The notes: generated from the sequence alone by a model not told the origin. A stretch of DNA of 64,000 nt from Nocardia takedensis NBRC 100417 (GCF_000308695.1 NZ_BAGG01000028.1:1-64000), one strand, 5' to 3'; positions 1 through 8,877 are shown, counted from the first letter of the stretch. Numbers and translations are program-made.

Positions 1-1
1 C

Positions 2-103
2 CCGCGCCCCCCGCCGCCAGCGCCCGCCCCGCCGCCGATCTGGATCCCGCCGCTGCCCCCGCTGCCGTGGCTGCCGCTACCGGGTGCGCCGCCCGCCCCC
101 TGA
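2..103 (+). CDS. C-terminal end of a proline-rich protein (partial)
   Basis: The frame starting at base 2 stays open from the window edge to a TGA at 101-103. It encodes about 33 residues dominated by Pro, Ala, Leu and Trp, including IWIPPLPPLPWLPLPG. Such tails are common in exported or envelope proteins of mycolate actinomycetes. The alternative frames give arginine-rich peptides without recognisable character. Only the C-terminus is present, so family and function cannot be named. No hairpin terminator is evident in the 190 bases before the next gene. Confidence 0.4.
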   Translation, partial: PRPPPPAPAPPPIWIPPLPPLPWLPLPGAPPAP

Positions 104-296
104 CCCGCCGCGCGACTCGTTCGACCCGCAGCGTCCCGCGAACCTGCCGCATCCGCGTACTTGCCGCATCCCGGTCCGTGAGCTGTGGCATCCGAGGCCG
201 TGGGCCGCGTGATGCCGGGCTGCGGCCGCTGTGCCGGACTGCGGTCTACCGTCCGTGACCGGGAAAATCGGTGGACGGGGCTGCGATGCTCGAGAA

Positions 297-1184
297 GTGA
301 TCGTCGTCCCCGAATTCTTCGCCGAGCGTCTGAGCCGATCCGAGGGTGATCCGGCGCGGGCCTGGCTGGCCCGCCTGCCCGATCTCGTCACCGAGTACAC
401 CCGCCGCTGGGCGGTGCGTCTGGACACCGTGACGCCCTGGCACGGGTACGCGGGGATCGCGCTGCCCGGCGTCCGGGCCGACGGGACTCCGGTGGTGCTC
501 AAACTCGGGTACGTCGGGCCGGAGACGCGGGACGAACCTCGCGCGCTGGCGGCCTGGCAGGGTAACGGCGCGGTCCTGCTGCACGACAGCGACATCGCCG
601 AGGGCGCGATGCTGCTGGAACGCCTGGACGAACGGCGCTCCCTGGAAGGGGAGCCGATCGCGGCGGCGGTGCCGATCATCGCGACGCTGCTGCGCAGGCT
701 GGCCGTGCCCGCCCCGGACGGTCTCACCCGTGACCTGCGGGTGGAGGCCGAGCGATGGGCGACGGAACTGCCGCGCGACTGGGAACGGCTGGGCAGGCCG
801 CTGCCGCGTCGCCTGCTCGACGCCGCGGTGCGGGTGTGCCGCGACCACGGGCCGAGCGCGGGCGACCTGCTGGTGAACGAGGACCTGCACTTCGAGAACG
901 TGCTGGCGGGCGCGCGGGAACCGTGGCTGGTCATCGACCCGCAACCGTTGCGCGGCGACGTCGAGTTCACCACTTTGTCGATCCTGTGGAACCGCCGCGA
1001 CGAATCGACCCTCGACCACCGGTTCGCCGAACTCGTCGCCGTCGCCGGACTCGATCCGGAGCGCGCCCGCGCGTGGACCCTGGTGCGCGCGGTGCAGAAC
1101 TGGCTGTGGTTCGTCGCCGACGGCATCACCGACGATTTCGGCAGGCCCGCCGTCCAGGCCATCGCCCCCTGGGCGGCCCGGTGA
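297..1184 (+). CDS. APH(6)/hydroxyurea-type antibiotic kinase family protein
   Basis: This 295-residue protein matches the aminoglycoside/hydroxyurea phosphotransferase fold (APH_6_hur family). These enzymes transfer phosphate from ATP to streptomycin-like substrates in the cytoplasm. The catalytic loop reads NEDLHFENVL near residue 200, followed by the metal-binding VIDPQP, so the catalytic Asp and the Asn are present. The usual first His of the HxDxxxxN motif is Asn here. The GTG at 297 is preferred because it precedes the first conserved region; an upstream ATG at 231 would add an unlike 22-residue extension. The neighbours do not suggest a pathway, and the true substrate is unknown. Confidence 0.75.
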   Translation: MIVVPEFFAERLSRSEGDPARAWLARLPDLVTEYTRRWAVRLDTVTPWHGYAGIALPGVRADGTPVVLKLGYVGPETRDEPRALAAWQGNGAVLLHDSDIAEGAMLLERLDERRSLEGEPIAAAVPIIATLLRRLAVPAPDGLTRDLRVEAERWATELPRDWERLGRPLPRRLLDAAVRVCRDHGPSAGDLLVNEDLHFENVLAGAREPWLVIDPQPLRGDVEFTTLSILWNRRDESTLDHRFAELVAVAGLDPERARAWTLVRAVQNWLWFVADGITDDFGRPAVQAIAPWAAR

Positions 1185-1321
1185 GCGCGATGTGGTGGCG
1201 ACGCCGCGACCGCCACGTCACCCGCCCGGCGCACGTCCCGTGGCGCGAACGCCGCCGCGCCGCGGTCACCGTCAGCCGCCCACCCAACCGCAACAACCGA
1301 CCACGCGGACGATGACCGCGC

Positions 1322-2413
1322 TCAGGCGGGGCGGACCGGCAGGGTGAGTGGTCCGCGGTGCTGGAATCCGCAGCGCCATTCGATGTCGCGCGGGGAGACG
1401 GTGAGGGTGGTGGCGGGCCAGCGGGTGAACAGGTGCTCGATGACGGCCGCGGTGATCGTGCGGGCCAGGGCCACGCCGAGACAGGCGTGCGCGCCGTGCC
1501 CGAAGCCGAGTTGACGGTTGCGGCGGCGGGTGAGGTCGACGCGGCCGGGGCTGTCGAAGTAGGCGGGATCGCGGTGGGCGGCGGCCAGGCACAGCAGCAC
1601 GGTGTCACCGGCGCGAATGTCGTAGGGGCCGTAGGTCAGATCCTCGGCGGCGTAGCGGGGGCGGGCCAGGACCTGCGGTGAGACGTAGCGGACGAGTTCG
1701 TCGATCATGGGCGGTTTGTTGCGGCCGCGGCGCAGGACCCGGATCTGGTCGGGGCGGGTGAGCAGGGTAAGCACCGACCCGGCGACTACGTCGGCGAGCA
1801 CCTCGCGCCAGAACGAGAGCAGATAGCAGAGCAGGCCCGCCGACTCCGCGGGGCCGATCCGGTCGCCCGCGAGGAGTCCGCCGAGCGGGGCCTCCGCGCG
1901 GTCGACGGCGAGCAGGGCGTCGACCGCCCCCGGGGCGGCGGTCGTCTCGTCGAGCAGTTTCCGGTATTCCGGTTCGGCCAGACCCAGCAGGTCGGCGAGG
2001 ACGATGTCGGGCAGCGGTTCGGCCAGACATCGCACCAGGTCGACCTCGTCGGCGGAATCGAGGTCGGCGGAGAGGTTTTCGAGCAGGTCGGGCAGACGGC
2101 GACCCCATTCGGCCGTGCAGGCCGCGGCTTCGGCGGCGACCGTGGCGCGCAGCCTGTCCTGGGCCTCGGGTGCGGCGGTGAGCAGGGCGTCCAGCGCCGT
2201 GGGCGCGGCGCGGTAGTCGCGCCCGCCCGCCCGGTGCGTGTCGGCGGACAGGCGCTGGTCGAGCAGTCCGGCCCGGACGTCGGCGTAGCGGGTGAGCAGC
2301 CACGCGGGCCGCCCGTCAGGGGTGCGCACGCGATGGACGCCGCCTTGGCGGCGCAACCTGTCCAGGACGGGCCAGGGATCGGCCGCGAATCCGGAATCGA
2401 AGACCTCGAGCAC
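1322..2413 (-). CDS. Cytochrome P450 with an atypical I-helix
   Basis: This 363-residue haem-thiolate monooxygenase carries the haem-binding motif FGHGAHACLGVALAR near the C-terminus, the ExxR motif in DELVRYVSP, and a substrate-region N-terminus of CYP107/CYP105 style. The I-helix aligns with GHETT in typical family members but reads WREVL, so the glycine and the conserved oxygen-activating threonine are missing while the acidic residue is kept. The GTG at 2413 is chosen because GGAGG (complement of 2420-2424) lies six bases before it; a GTG at 2458 lacks a ribosome site. No ferredoxin or reductase gene is adjacent. The protein is shorter than the usual roughly 400 residues. Substrate unknown. 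Confidence 0.85.
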   Translation of the reverse strand: MLEVFDSGFAADPWPVLDRLRRQGGVHRVRTPDGRPAWLLTRYADVRAGLLDQRLSADTHRAGGRDYRAAPTALDALLTAAPEAQDRLRATVAAEAAACTAEWGRRLPDLLENLSADLDSADEVDLVRCLAEPLPDIVLADLLGLAEPEYRKLLDETTAAPGAVDALLAVDRAEAPLGGLLAGDRIGPAESAGLLCYLLSFWREVLADVVAGSVLTLLTRPDQIRVLRRGRNKPPMIDELVRYVSPQVLARPRYAAEDLTYGPYDIRAGDTVLLCLAAAHRDPAYFDSPGRVDLTRRRNRQLGFGHGAHACLGVALARTITAAVIEHLFTRWPATTLTVSPRDIEWRCGFQHRGPLTLPVRPA

Positions 2414-2590
2414 CCTTGGCCTCCATTCGCTTTGTCCGGCAATCGTTCTCGGTGTCACACCGCGCGTATGAAACTACCCGGCGGGACCGACACGTGCCGC
2501 ACGGGCGTTCGTACCGATCGGTCTGCTCGCGGTCGCGGCCCCCGCGCGTCGCGCCGGGAGTCCCGTCGCCGGCCCCCAGACTGAACGGTC

Positions 2591-4171
2591 ATGGACCAGT
2601 TGGTGTTGATGTTCGCGCTGCTGTTCGCCACGATCCTGGCCGAGCCCGCGGCCAGGCGGATCGGCGTCGCGTCACCGGTCCTGATGACGGTGATCGGGTG
2701 CGCGCTCGCGCTGGTGCCCGCCGTGCCGCGCATCCACATCCCGCCCGATCTGATTCTGCCGTTGGTCCTGCCACCCCTGCTGTACGCGGCGGCCCGCCGG
2801 ACCTCCTGGCATCAGTTCGCCGAGAACTGGGGACCGATCGCCCTGCGCGCGGTCGGCCTGGTGATCGCCACGACCGCGGCCGTCGCGGCGGTCTTCCACG
2901 CCTGGTACCCGGCGTTGCCGGTGGCCGCGGCGGTGGTGCTCGGCGCCATCGTCGCGCCGCCCGACCCGGTGGCCGCGACCGCGTTGGCGAGTCGTCTCGG
3001 GTTGCCCCGCCGCTTGGTGGTGGTGCTCGGCGGCGAGGGCCTGTTCAACGACGCCACCGCGATCGTGGTCTACACGGTGGCCGTGCAGGCCGTGGTGACC
3101 GGACAGTTCTCCACGCTGCGCGCGCTGGGGGAGTTGGTGGTCTCGGCGGTGGTGGCGGTCGCGGTCGGTCTGGCGCTGGGGGTGTTCGGCACGCGGTTGA
3201 CCAATCGACTGGCCGAGGCGTCCTGGCAGGTGGCGTTGAGTCTGCTGCTGCCGTTCGCCGCCTACGGATTCGCCGAGGCGTGGCACGGGTCGGGTGTGCT
3301 GGCGGTGCTGGTGTGCGCGCTGTATCTCACCGACGCGGTCACCGAGTTCACCGATCGCGACTACCGCCTGGTCGGTGACTCGTTCTGGGAGATCATCGAG
3401 ATGTTGTTGAGCGGCTTCGCCTTCGGACTGATCGGTCTGGAGTTGGGGGTGGTGCTGGAGGCGACCGGGGGCGGCCGGCCGAAACTGCTCGGCGTCGCGA
3501 GCGCGGTGGTTGCCACTGTCGTCGTGCTGCGCCTGCTCTGGCTGCTGAGCACCTGGGCGGTCGGGCGGACCTGGATCCGCGACCACGACGCCGACGAGCC
3601 CTACACCTGGCGCGAAGTCGTGGTGACCTGGTGGGCGGGGATGCGCGGGGTGGCGACAGTGGCCCTGGCACTGGCCATTCCGCTGTTGACCGAGGCGGGC
3701 GCGGACTTCCCCGGCCGCACCGAGATCCTCTTCACCGCCTTCGCGGTGGTGCTGTTCACGTTGTTGTTGCAGGGGCCGACCCTGCCGCTGGTGGTGCGCT
3801 GGACCGGTGTGCACGCCGACACCGCCGCCGAGCGCGAACTCGAACGGCGACTGTGGGATCGGGTGGTGCGCGCGCAGATGAGCAGGCTCAAGGAGATCGC
3901 CGAGACCGAGCACCTGCCCGACGAACTCTACGAGCGGATGCGCGACCAGTTCCGGCAGCGGTACACGCGCGCGGACCCCGAGGCCGCCGACGCCGACGCG
4001 CGCGCCCAGATGCTGCGGGACGCGAAGATGGCCAAGCGGTTGCGCGCGATCCGCGCGGAGGTGATGGAGGCCGGCCTGCGGGAGGTGCAGTCCGCGCGCC
4101 GGGAACCGGGGATGCCCGCGGACCTGGTCGACCGGGTGACGCGCAGGCTCGATCTGGGCCCGACGAAATAA
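2591..4171 (+). CDS. Na+/H+ antiporter, CPA1 family
   Basis: The 526-residue polytopic membrane protein has about twelve hydrophobic helices in the first 400 residues and a charged cytoplasmic tail of about 120 residues. The segment GGEGLFNDATAIVVYT near residue 145 is the ND-containing core motif of bacterial CPA1 exchangers, and VAPPDPVAATAL precedes it. It should exchange cytoplasmic Na+ (or K+) for protons at the plasma membrane. The helical tail rich in Arg, Glu and Ala resembles the regulatory tail of this family. It is divergently placed from the P450. No strong ribosome site precedes the ATG at 2591. Ion preference cannot be read from sequence. Confidence 0.9.
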   Translation: MDQLVLMFALLFATILAEPAARRIGVASPVLMTVIGCALALVPAVPRIHIPPDLILPLVLPPLLYAAARRTSWHQFAENWGPIALRAVGLVIATTAAVAAVFHAWYPALPVAAAVVLGAIVAPPDPVAATALASRLGLPRRLVVVLGGEGLFNDATAIVVYTVAVQAVVTGQFSTLRALGELVVSAVVAVAVGLALGVFGTRLTNRLAEASWQVALSLLLPFAAYGFAEAWHGSGVLAVLVCALYLTDAVTEFTDRDYRLVGDSFWEIIEMLLSGFAFGLIGLELGVVLEATGGGRPKLLGVASAVVATVVVLRLLWLLSTWAVGRTWIRDHDADEPYTWREVVVTWWAGMRGVATVALALAIPLLTEAGADFPGRTEILFTAFAVVLFTLLLQGPTLPLVVRWTGVHADTAAERELERRLWDRVVRAQMSRLKEIAETEHLPDELYERMRDQFRQRYTRADPEAADADARAQMLRDAKMAKRLRAIRAEVMEAGLREVQSARREPGMPADLVDRVTRRLDLGPTK

Positions 4172-4273
4172 TCCGAAAAAATCTGCCCGAAATTCGGGCC
4201 GGGCGGGTTTGGGCCCCGGGGGCCGGGGAATTGCGGTGTGCGTCAGACAACACTCAGCGCAACGGGATTACTC

Positions 4274-4774
4274 ATGATCATACTCATCGGGTTGTTGGTC
4301 CTGATCGCCGCGGTCGTCGTCGGTGTCGCCGGAGTCGCGGCGAACTCCGGCGAAGTGCGCACCGACACCAGCGATTTCGGCGTCCTCGACTATCACTTCA
4401 CCGCCTCGGCGGGTGAGCTGTTCTTCTACGGCATGGCCGTCGGAGCGATCGGCATGCTCGGTCTGAGCCTGCTGCTGCTAGGGGTCTGGCGCTCCTCGCG
4501 ACGCAACAGCGAGACCCGCCGTGAGCTGCGGCGTTCGCGCAAGGAGGTGGCCGAGGTCAAGCGCAACGCGCCGACCGCGCCTCCCGCTGCCCCCACCGCA
4601 CCGGCGGCCCCGGCCGCCAAGACCGTCCCGGTCGCCGCCGAACCCAAGAAGCCGATCCCGGCTTCGGCGACGGCCACCACACAGCCCGATCAGAAACCGG
4701 TGTGGAGTTTGAACCGGTTCCTGCCCAAGACATCCGCGAATCAGAGCCGACCGACGGCGGACGCGGCCAAGTAA
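4274..4774 (+). CDS. Two-helix membrane protein with a Pro/Ala-rich tail
   Basis: This 166-residue protein has a transmembrane helix at residues 1-25, an extracytoplasmic loop of about 30 residues, a second helix ending at GLSLLLLGVW, then a basic, probably coiled segment (about 70-95) and an Ala/Pro-rich cytoplasmic tail. The ATG at 4274 opens directly into the first helix; an upstream in-frame start at 4238 would add polar residues before it. I do not recognise a characterised family. It lies 36 bases before the small DUF6131-like gene on the same strand, so the two are probably co-transcribed envelope proteins. Confidence 0.7.
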   Translation: MIILIGLLVLIAAVVVGVAGVAANSGEVRTDTSDFGVLDYHFTASAGELFFYGMAVGAIGMLGLSLLLLGVWRSSRRNSETRRELRRSRKEVAEVKRNAPTAPPAAPTAPAAPAAKTVPVAAEPKKPIPASATATTQPDQKPVWSLNRFLPKTSANQSRPTADAAK

Positions 4775-4810
4775 CGATCGACCTCGATCGTCGGAAGTAA
4801 GGAATGGATC

Positions 4811-4966
4811 ATGATTGTTCTCGGACTGATTCTGCTGATCGTCGGCTGGCTGCTCGGAATCGGCCTGTTGACCACCGCGGGTATCGTCGTCCTGCTCGTC
4901 GGCGCGGTGCTGTTCATCGCGGGCTCGGTCGGCCGCCCGGTCGGCGGACGGCGTCACTATTACTGA
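4811..4966 (+). CDS. DUF6131-like small membrane protein
   Basis: This 51-residue gene encodes two hydrophobic helices followed by a short tail ending in VGGRRHYY, which is characteristic of the DUF6131 family of actinobacterial membrane peptides as I know it. An AAGGA at 4798-4802 sits seven bases before the ATG. It follows a two-helix membrane protein gene on the same strand and precedes a strong bidirectional hairpin. The function of the family is unknown; the conserved basic/aromatic tail suggests interaction with phospholipid headgroups or a partner protein, which is only inference. Confidence 0.8.
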   Translation: MIVLGLILLIVGWLLGIGLLTTAGIVVLLVGAVLFIAGSVGRPVGGRRHYY

Positions 4967-4992
4967 TGCCCGTTCGTAACACGAACTGAAGA

Positions 4993-5039
4993 ACTCGCCT
5001 CGCCCCCGGTCGGATCATCCGACCGGGGGCGAGGCGAGT
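4993..5039. terminator. Bidirectional hairpin terminator
   Basis: Two perfectly complementary 23-base arms are separated by a single C. The left arm begins ACTCGCCTCGCCCCCGGTC. It lies 26 bases after the stop of the small membrane gene and overlaps the last codons and stop of the convergent phosphoribosyltransferase gene. No T-tract follows, as is usual for actinobacterial hairpin terminators. Confidence 0.85.
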
Positions 5040-5695
5040 CCGTAGCCCGCGCGGTCTACCGCCGCGCGGTCGAGCAGGTCGGTGATCTCGCGATCGCCGA
5101 CCTCCTCGAATTCCTGATACCACTGCGAGATCGAGTGGAACATCTCCGGCGTCTCCAGGCAGACGACGTGGTCGACCTCGCCCGCCAGCACCCGGATCGC
5201 GCGCGGCGAGCCGACCGGGACGGCGAGCACCACCTGCCGCGCGCCCTGGGCCCGCGCCACCGCGCAGGCCGCCCGCGCCGAAGCGCCCGTGGCCACGCCG
5301 TCGTCCACGACGATCGCGATGGCGCCGTCCAGCGGCACCGGGGAATGGGTGGCGCGGAAGCGAAGAGCGCTGCGCAGCAGGTTGTTCCGCGTCTCGGTCT
5401 CCACGCGCTCGCGTTCGGTGCGGGAGATGAACGCGCGCCCGAGCACCTCGTCGTCGATGATTCGCACGCCGTTCTCGCCGAGCGCGCCGAAGGCCAGACG
5501 CGGTTGGAAGGGCACCGGCAGTTTGCGGACCACGGCGACGTCGAGCGGGGCCCGCAACGCCGCCGCGATCTCCGAGGCCACCGGAACACCGCCGTGGGTG
5601 ACGCCGAGTACGACCACGTCCTCGGCCGGGAATCGGAGGCCGCGCAGCCGACCGATCAAGCGGCGACCGGCATCGCGGCGATCGTGGAATGGCAT
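5015..5695 (-). CDS. Phosphoribosyltransferase family protein
   Basis: The 226-residue protein contains the PRPP-binding signature AIAIVVDDGVATGAS near residue 125 and the N-terminal VVLGVTHGGVPVA loop, both typical of the PRTase type I fold found in actinobacterial stress-type phosphoribosyltransferases. It should bind PRPP and a base or another acceptor in the cytoplasm. The ATG at 5695 is supported by GAGGAGG six to seven bases upstream (complement of 5701-5707); the longer frame to 5890 is not. It is convergent with the two small membrane genes and shares their hairpin terminator. The nucleobase substrate cannot be inferred. Confidence 0.85.
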   Translation of the reverse strand: MPFHDRRDAGRRLIGRLRGLRFPAEDVVVLGVTHGGVPVASEIAAALRAPLDVAVVRKLPVPFQPRLAFGALGENGVRIIDDEVLGRAFISRTERERVETETRNNLLRSALRFRATHSPVPLDGAIAIVVDDGVATGASARAACAVARAQGARQVVLAVPVGSPRAIRVLAGEVDHVVCLETPEMFHSISQWYQEFEEVGDREITDLLDRAAVDRAGYGLASPPVG

Positions 5696-5828
5696 GTCGG
5701 TCCTCCTCGCTCGAGTACCGTGGTGAATCGGAGCCGCGCCATCGGGACTCGTCGAGAACCCGTACTCTACGCCCCCGGCCGCCCGGACCGCATCGTCGCC
5801 GGTGGGCCGCGGGCCACCGCGGAACGGC

Positions 5829-6551
5829 TCAGATACCGGCCACACCGGCGAGTTGACCGATGCCGTAGGTGACGCACATCGCCAGCGCACCGCCCACGAC
5901 CACCCGCACCACGGCCCGCGAGCGACGGCTGCCGCCCAGGCGCGCGCTGATCGATCCGGTGAGGGCCAAGGCCACCAGAACAGCGACGAAGGTCACCGGG
6001 ATGCGCGCGGTCACCGGCGGCGTGAGGATCGCGATCAGCGGCAGCAGCGCGCCGAGGGTGAACGCGACGGCTGAGGACAGCGCGGCCTGCCACGGGTTGG
6101 TCAGCGCGCGCGGATCCAGGCCCAACTCGGCTTCGGCGTGCGCGGTGAAGGCGTCGTGCGCGGTCAGTTCCTCGGCGACCTTGCGCGCGGTCTCGGCCGA
6201 GAGCCCTTTGGCTCGGTAGATGCCCGCCAATTCGGCGAGTTCGTAGTCGGGGTCCTCGCGCAGTTCCCGGCGTTCCTGGGCCAACACCGCGCGTTCGGAG
6301 TCGCGCTGGGTGCTGACCGAGACGTATTCGCCGACCGCCATCGAGATCGCGCCCGCGGTCAAGCCGGCTATACCGGCGGTGAAGATCTCGTCGGCGCCGG
6401 TGGTGGCCGCCGCGACGCCGACCACCAGGCCCGCGGTGGAGACGATCCCGTCGTTGGCGCCGAGCACGCCTGCCCGCAGCCAGTTCAGCCGCGAGGCCAG
6501 TCCGGTCCCGTGCGGTTCGCGCGGATGCGGAGTTTCCGTAGAATCCACCAT
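5829..6551 (-). CDS. VIT1/CCC1-family Fe2+/Mn2+ transporter
   Basis: This 240-residue membrane protein has the VIT family signature: LRAGVLGANDGIVSTAGLVVGV near the first helix, then a helix with AGAISMAVGEYVSVSTQRDSE, a charged cytoplasmic helical hairpin of about 60 residues rich in Glu (metal-binding domain), and three C-terminal helices. VIT proteins move Fe2+ or Mn2+ out of the cytoplasm against protons. The ATG at 6551 gives the normal family length; the open frame continues upstream but only through the neighbouring gene in another frame. No clear ribosome site. Metal preference is inferred from family only. Confidence 0.9.
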   Translation of the reverse strand: MVDSTETPHPREPHGTGLASRLNWLRAGVLGANDGIVSTAGLVVGVAAATTGADEIFTAGIAGLTAGAISMAVGEYVSVSTQRDSERAVLAQERRELREDPDYELAELAGIYRAKGLSAETARKVAEELTAHDAFTAHAEAELGLDPRALTNPWQAALSSAVAFTLGALLPLIAILTPPVTARIPVTFVAVLVALALTGSISARLGGSRRSRAVVRVVVGGALAMCVTYGIGQLAGVAGI

Positions 6552-6607
6552 GTGCCGCACAGTAGCGGTCGAGGACGGCCCGCGCGGACGGTCACGCGAG
6601 TGTCGCG

Positions 6608-6979
6608 CTAGGGCGAATGCCGGGCGAACCGCCGGTCCGGCACCGGCGGAAGGACCCGGTGCAGCAGTTGCAGTCCGCCCAGCACCGTCAGCGCCGCGAC
6701 GGCGGTGACGAGATCGCCGAAGGCCAGGGCCGCCAACGCGAAACCGCCGAGCACGGGAACCTCCAGCAGGGCGCAGCGCAGGCGGATCCGTCGCCGGGCC
6801 GCGCCCGCGTCGAGTTCGCGCACGCCCGCGTCGATGATCTCCGCCGCGGTGGTCCGGCACACCAGGCCGTCGCCGACCTGGACGAAGCGGTGCACGGCTT
6901 CCTCGCGCGTCAACTCGCCGAGCCAAGCCCGATCGATGAGCCGCCTGCCCTCCTCGGCAACCTCTCTGACGGTATCCAT
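6608..6979 (-). CDS. Small membrane protein of unknown function
   Basis: This 123-residue protein has a helical, charged N-terminal half (residues 1-65) and a hydrophobic segment VPVLGGFALAALAFGDLVTAVAAL split by one charge, consistent with one or two membrane helices near residues 74-105. AAAGGA lies four bases before the ATG (complement of the bases just above 6979). It ends 56 bases before the VIT transporter start on the same strand, so the two may be co-transcribed. I do not recognise the family. Confidence 0.65.
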   Translation of the reverse strand: MDTVREVAEEGRRLIDRAWLGELTREEAVHRFVQVGDGLVCRTTAAEIIDAGVRELDAGAARRRIRLRCALLEVPVLGGFALAALAFGDLVTAVAALTVLGGLQLLHRVLPPVPDRRFARHSP

Positions 6980-7153
6980 CCGATCCTTTCCCCGCCGAAC
7001 CTCCGGTGCAGTCTAGAACGTCGAGTGGGGTGTTCCCAGCGGTGATTTCGCGGTCTGCGAAGGTGTGTGCGCGAATTCCGGGCGACCGGTCGGCATCTCG
7101 CGGCGTTCGGGGTGCTCGTGACCGACGCGCCCCCGGCCGGCATGCTGTGCGGC

Positions 7154-7873
7154 ATGATCGATCTGCGCGGCAAGGTCGCACGATACGGGGTGGTTGTCGC
7201 GGCGGGGGCGCTGCTGCTGGCCGGATGCGGTTCCGACGAACACGCGGGGCACGGGAATTCGGCCCCGCCCACCACGGCGCACGAACAACTGCTGCTCACG
7301 CCCGAGCAGTTCCCGCAGGGCTCCAAGAAGCTGGACCTGCCCAAGGACAAGGTCCAGTCGGCCGCCGCGGATTTCGCGTCACTCAACGATTCGGCCACCT
7401 TCACCCCGCCCGAATGCGCCCAGACCCAGAACAGCGTGGGCGCGGCCACCCAGCAGGTGATCGGCGACTCGACCTTCATCGCCGCCTCCGACGCCGCGGC
7501 GGGCGTGATGTACGTGGAGTACCTGTCGCCGCGCCTGGCGGAGTTGGACCGCATCACCGAGGGCAACCGCACCTGCGGCGAGGTCACCTTGACCACCACC
7601 GTCGAGGGGCAGAGCATCGAGAGCACGGTGAAGGTCGAGAACAAGACGCCGCCCGCGGCCCTGGACGGGATCGACGCGATCGTCTACCGCTCGACCACCG
7701 TGTCCTCGGTCGGCACGGGCAAGCCGATCACGATGACCGACTACATGGGCATCGCGACCCTGCGCGGACTCAGCGTCGCGGTGCGGGTCAGCGCGCTCGA
7801 CGACAAGGGCGACGAGGACGGGTTCACCAAGGTCTTCACCGACGCGGTGACGAAGGTGCGCGACGCCGCCTAG
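7154..7873 (+). CDS. Secreted lipoprotein, function unknown
   Basis: The 239-residue product opens with MIDLRGKVARYG, a hydrophobic core and the lipobox LLAGC, so it should be lipidated on Cys25 and anchored outside the plasma membrane. A His/Gly/Ser-rich linker (DEHAGHGNSAPP) follows, then a mixed alpha/beta domain of about 200 residues resembling mycobacterial lipoproteins of the PknH-sensor-like or DUF5642 type; that resemblance is weak and by eye. The ATG at 7154 is chosen to give a compact signal peptide; ATG 7142 is also possible. Its 3' end overlaps by 4 bases the stop of the convergent AraC regulator. Confidence 0.7.
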   Translation: MIDLRGKVARYGVVVAAGALLLAGCGSDEHAGHGNSAPPTTAHEQLLLTPEQFPQGSKKLDLPKDKVQSAAADFASLNDSATFTPPECAQTQNSVGAATQQVIGDSTFIAASDAAAGVMYVEYLSPRLAELDRITEGNRTCGEVTLTTTVEGQSIESTVKVENKTPPAALDGIDAIVYRSTTVSSVGTGKPITMTDYMGIATLRGLSVAVRVSALDDKGDEDGFTKVFTDAVTKVRDAA

Positions 7874-8877
7874 CGCGTCGCGGCGCGCCGCATCGCGGTC
7901 GGGGTGGCGCCCCACCAGCGGCGCGCGCACCGGGTGAAGGTCGCCTGTTCGGCCAGTCCGAGCAGGGAGGCGATCTGGCCCATCGGCATGTCGGTGGTGG
8001 TCAGGTAGCGGCGTGCCTCGTGGCGGCGCACGTCGTCGAGGATGGCCGCGAAGGTGGTGCCCTCGGCGGCGAGGCGGCGCTGCACGGTGCGCGGGTGCAT
8101 CGCCAGCAGGCCCGCCACCATCCCGATCTCGGGCGGCGTGGTGCCCAGCAGCCGTTGCACGGTCGCGCGGATCTGCGGGACCAGCGACAGGTCCGCGGCG
8201 TCGGACTGTTCGGCCAGGAAGGCCATGGCGAGTCGGTGCAGGTTCTCGTCGCCGCCGGGCAGCGGACGGTCGGCCAGACTGCTGGGCAGGCGCAGCATCG
8301 CCGCCTGCCGTTCGACGCGCACCGGTGCGCCGAAGAATCGTTCGTAGGCTTCGATCGGGCCGGGCGGCCGGTAGGGCAGTTCGACCGAGCGCAGCCCGTA
8401 CCGGTCCTGGACCAGGCGCTGGATGGCCCGGTGCACGAACCCCAACCCCAGGTCGGTGCCCTGCACCGGACTGGGCATCCCCGGCGCGACGCCGTAGCGC
8501 AATCCGATCACCCCGTGATCCCCGTACGGGTCCTCGGCCAGGGTCAACCGCAGCGAGCGGGCGTGCGAGAACAGGTAGCGCTCGGTGCACTCGAGCACGT
8601 GCGCCAGCGTCGGCGAATTGCGGATCGCCAGCGCCAGCGGCCCGAGCATGTCCAGGTCCTGCCGGTAGGCGATGCGCAACCCCAGGTCCGGCACCTCCAA
8701 CCGGTGCGCCGCCAACTCCAGCGCCGCGGCCACCGCCGAATCCGAGATCAGCAGGTCGTCGGCGTCCAGCGCCGCGGCGGGCAGGCCGACCGCGCGCGTG
8801 AACTCCTCCGCGTCGCCGCCCAACTCCGCGACGGTCGCGCGGAACCCACGCAACCCGGCCGACCGAATCACCGACAT
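7870..8877 (-). CDS. AraC-family regulator with arabinose-binding-type N-domain
   Basis: The 335-residue protein has an N-terminal Arabinose_bd-like domain (about residues 10-195) and a C-terminal AraC HTH domain (about 235-330, with MGQIASLLGLAEQATFTRCARRW as the second HTH, read in two parts). This is the OruR/MmsR/Rv1395 type, usually a ligand-responsive activator of an adjacent catabolic or monooxygenase operon. It is divergent from the flavin monooxygenase gene at 9018 across a 140-base gap that holds a direct repeat, so regulation of that gene is likely. An in-frame start 12 codons upstream (8913) is possible; neither has a strong ribosome site. Confidence 0.85.
   Translation of the reverse strand: MSVIRSAGLRGFRATVAELGGDAEEFTRAVGLPAAALDADDLLISDSAVAAALELAAHRLEVPDLGLRIAYRQDLDMLGPLALAIRNSPTLAHVLECTERYLFSHARSLRLTLAEDPYGDHGVIGLRYGVAPGMPSPVQGTDLGLGFVHRAIQRLVQDRYGLRSVELPYRPPGPIEAYERFFGAPVRVERQAAMLRLPSSLADRPLPGGDENLHRLAMAFLAEQSDAADLSLVPQIRATVQRLLGTTPPEIGMVAGLLAMHPRTVQRRLAAEGTTFAAILDDVRRHEARRYLTTTDMPMGQIASLLGLAEQATFTRCARRWWGATPTAMRRAATR

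Noticed and set aside
77..1234. Long open frames on the minus strand over the kinase gene
   Set aside because: They are arginine/serine-rich shadows of the high-GC plus-strand gene with no family motif; the plus-strand frame has the kinase motifs.
5829..7181. 450-residue version of the VIT transporter
   Set aside because: The added N-terminal 210 residues run through the small membrane gene at 6608-6979 in another frame and are Arg/Gly-rich. Family length and topology start at 6551.
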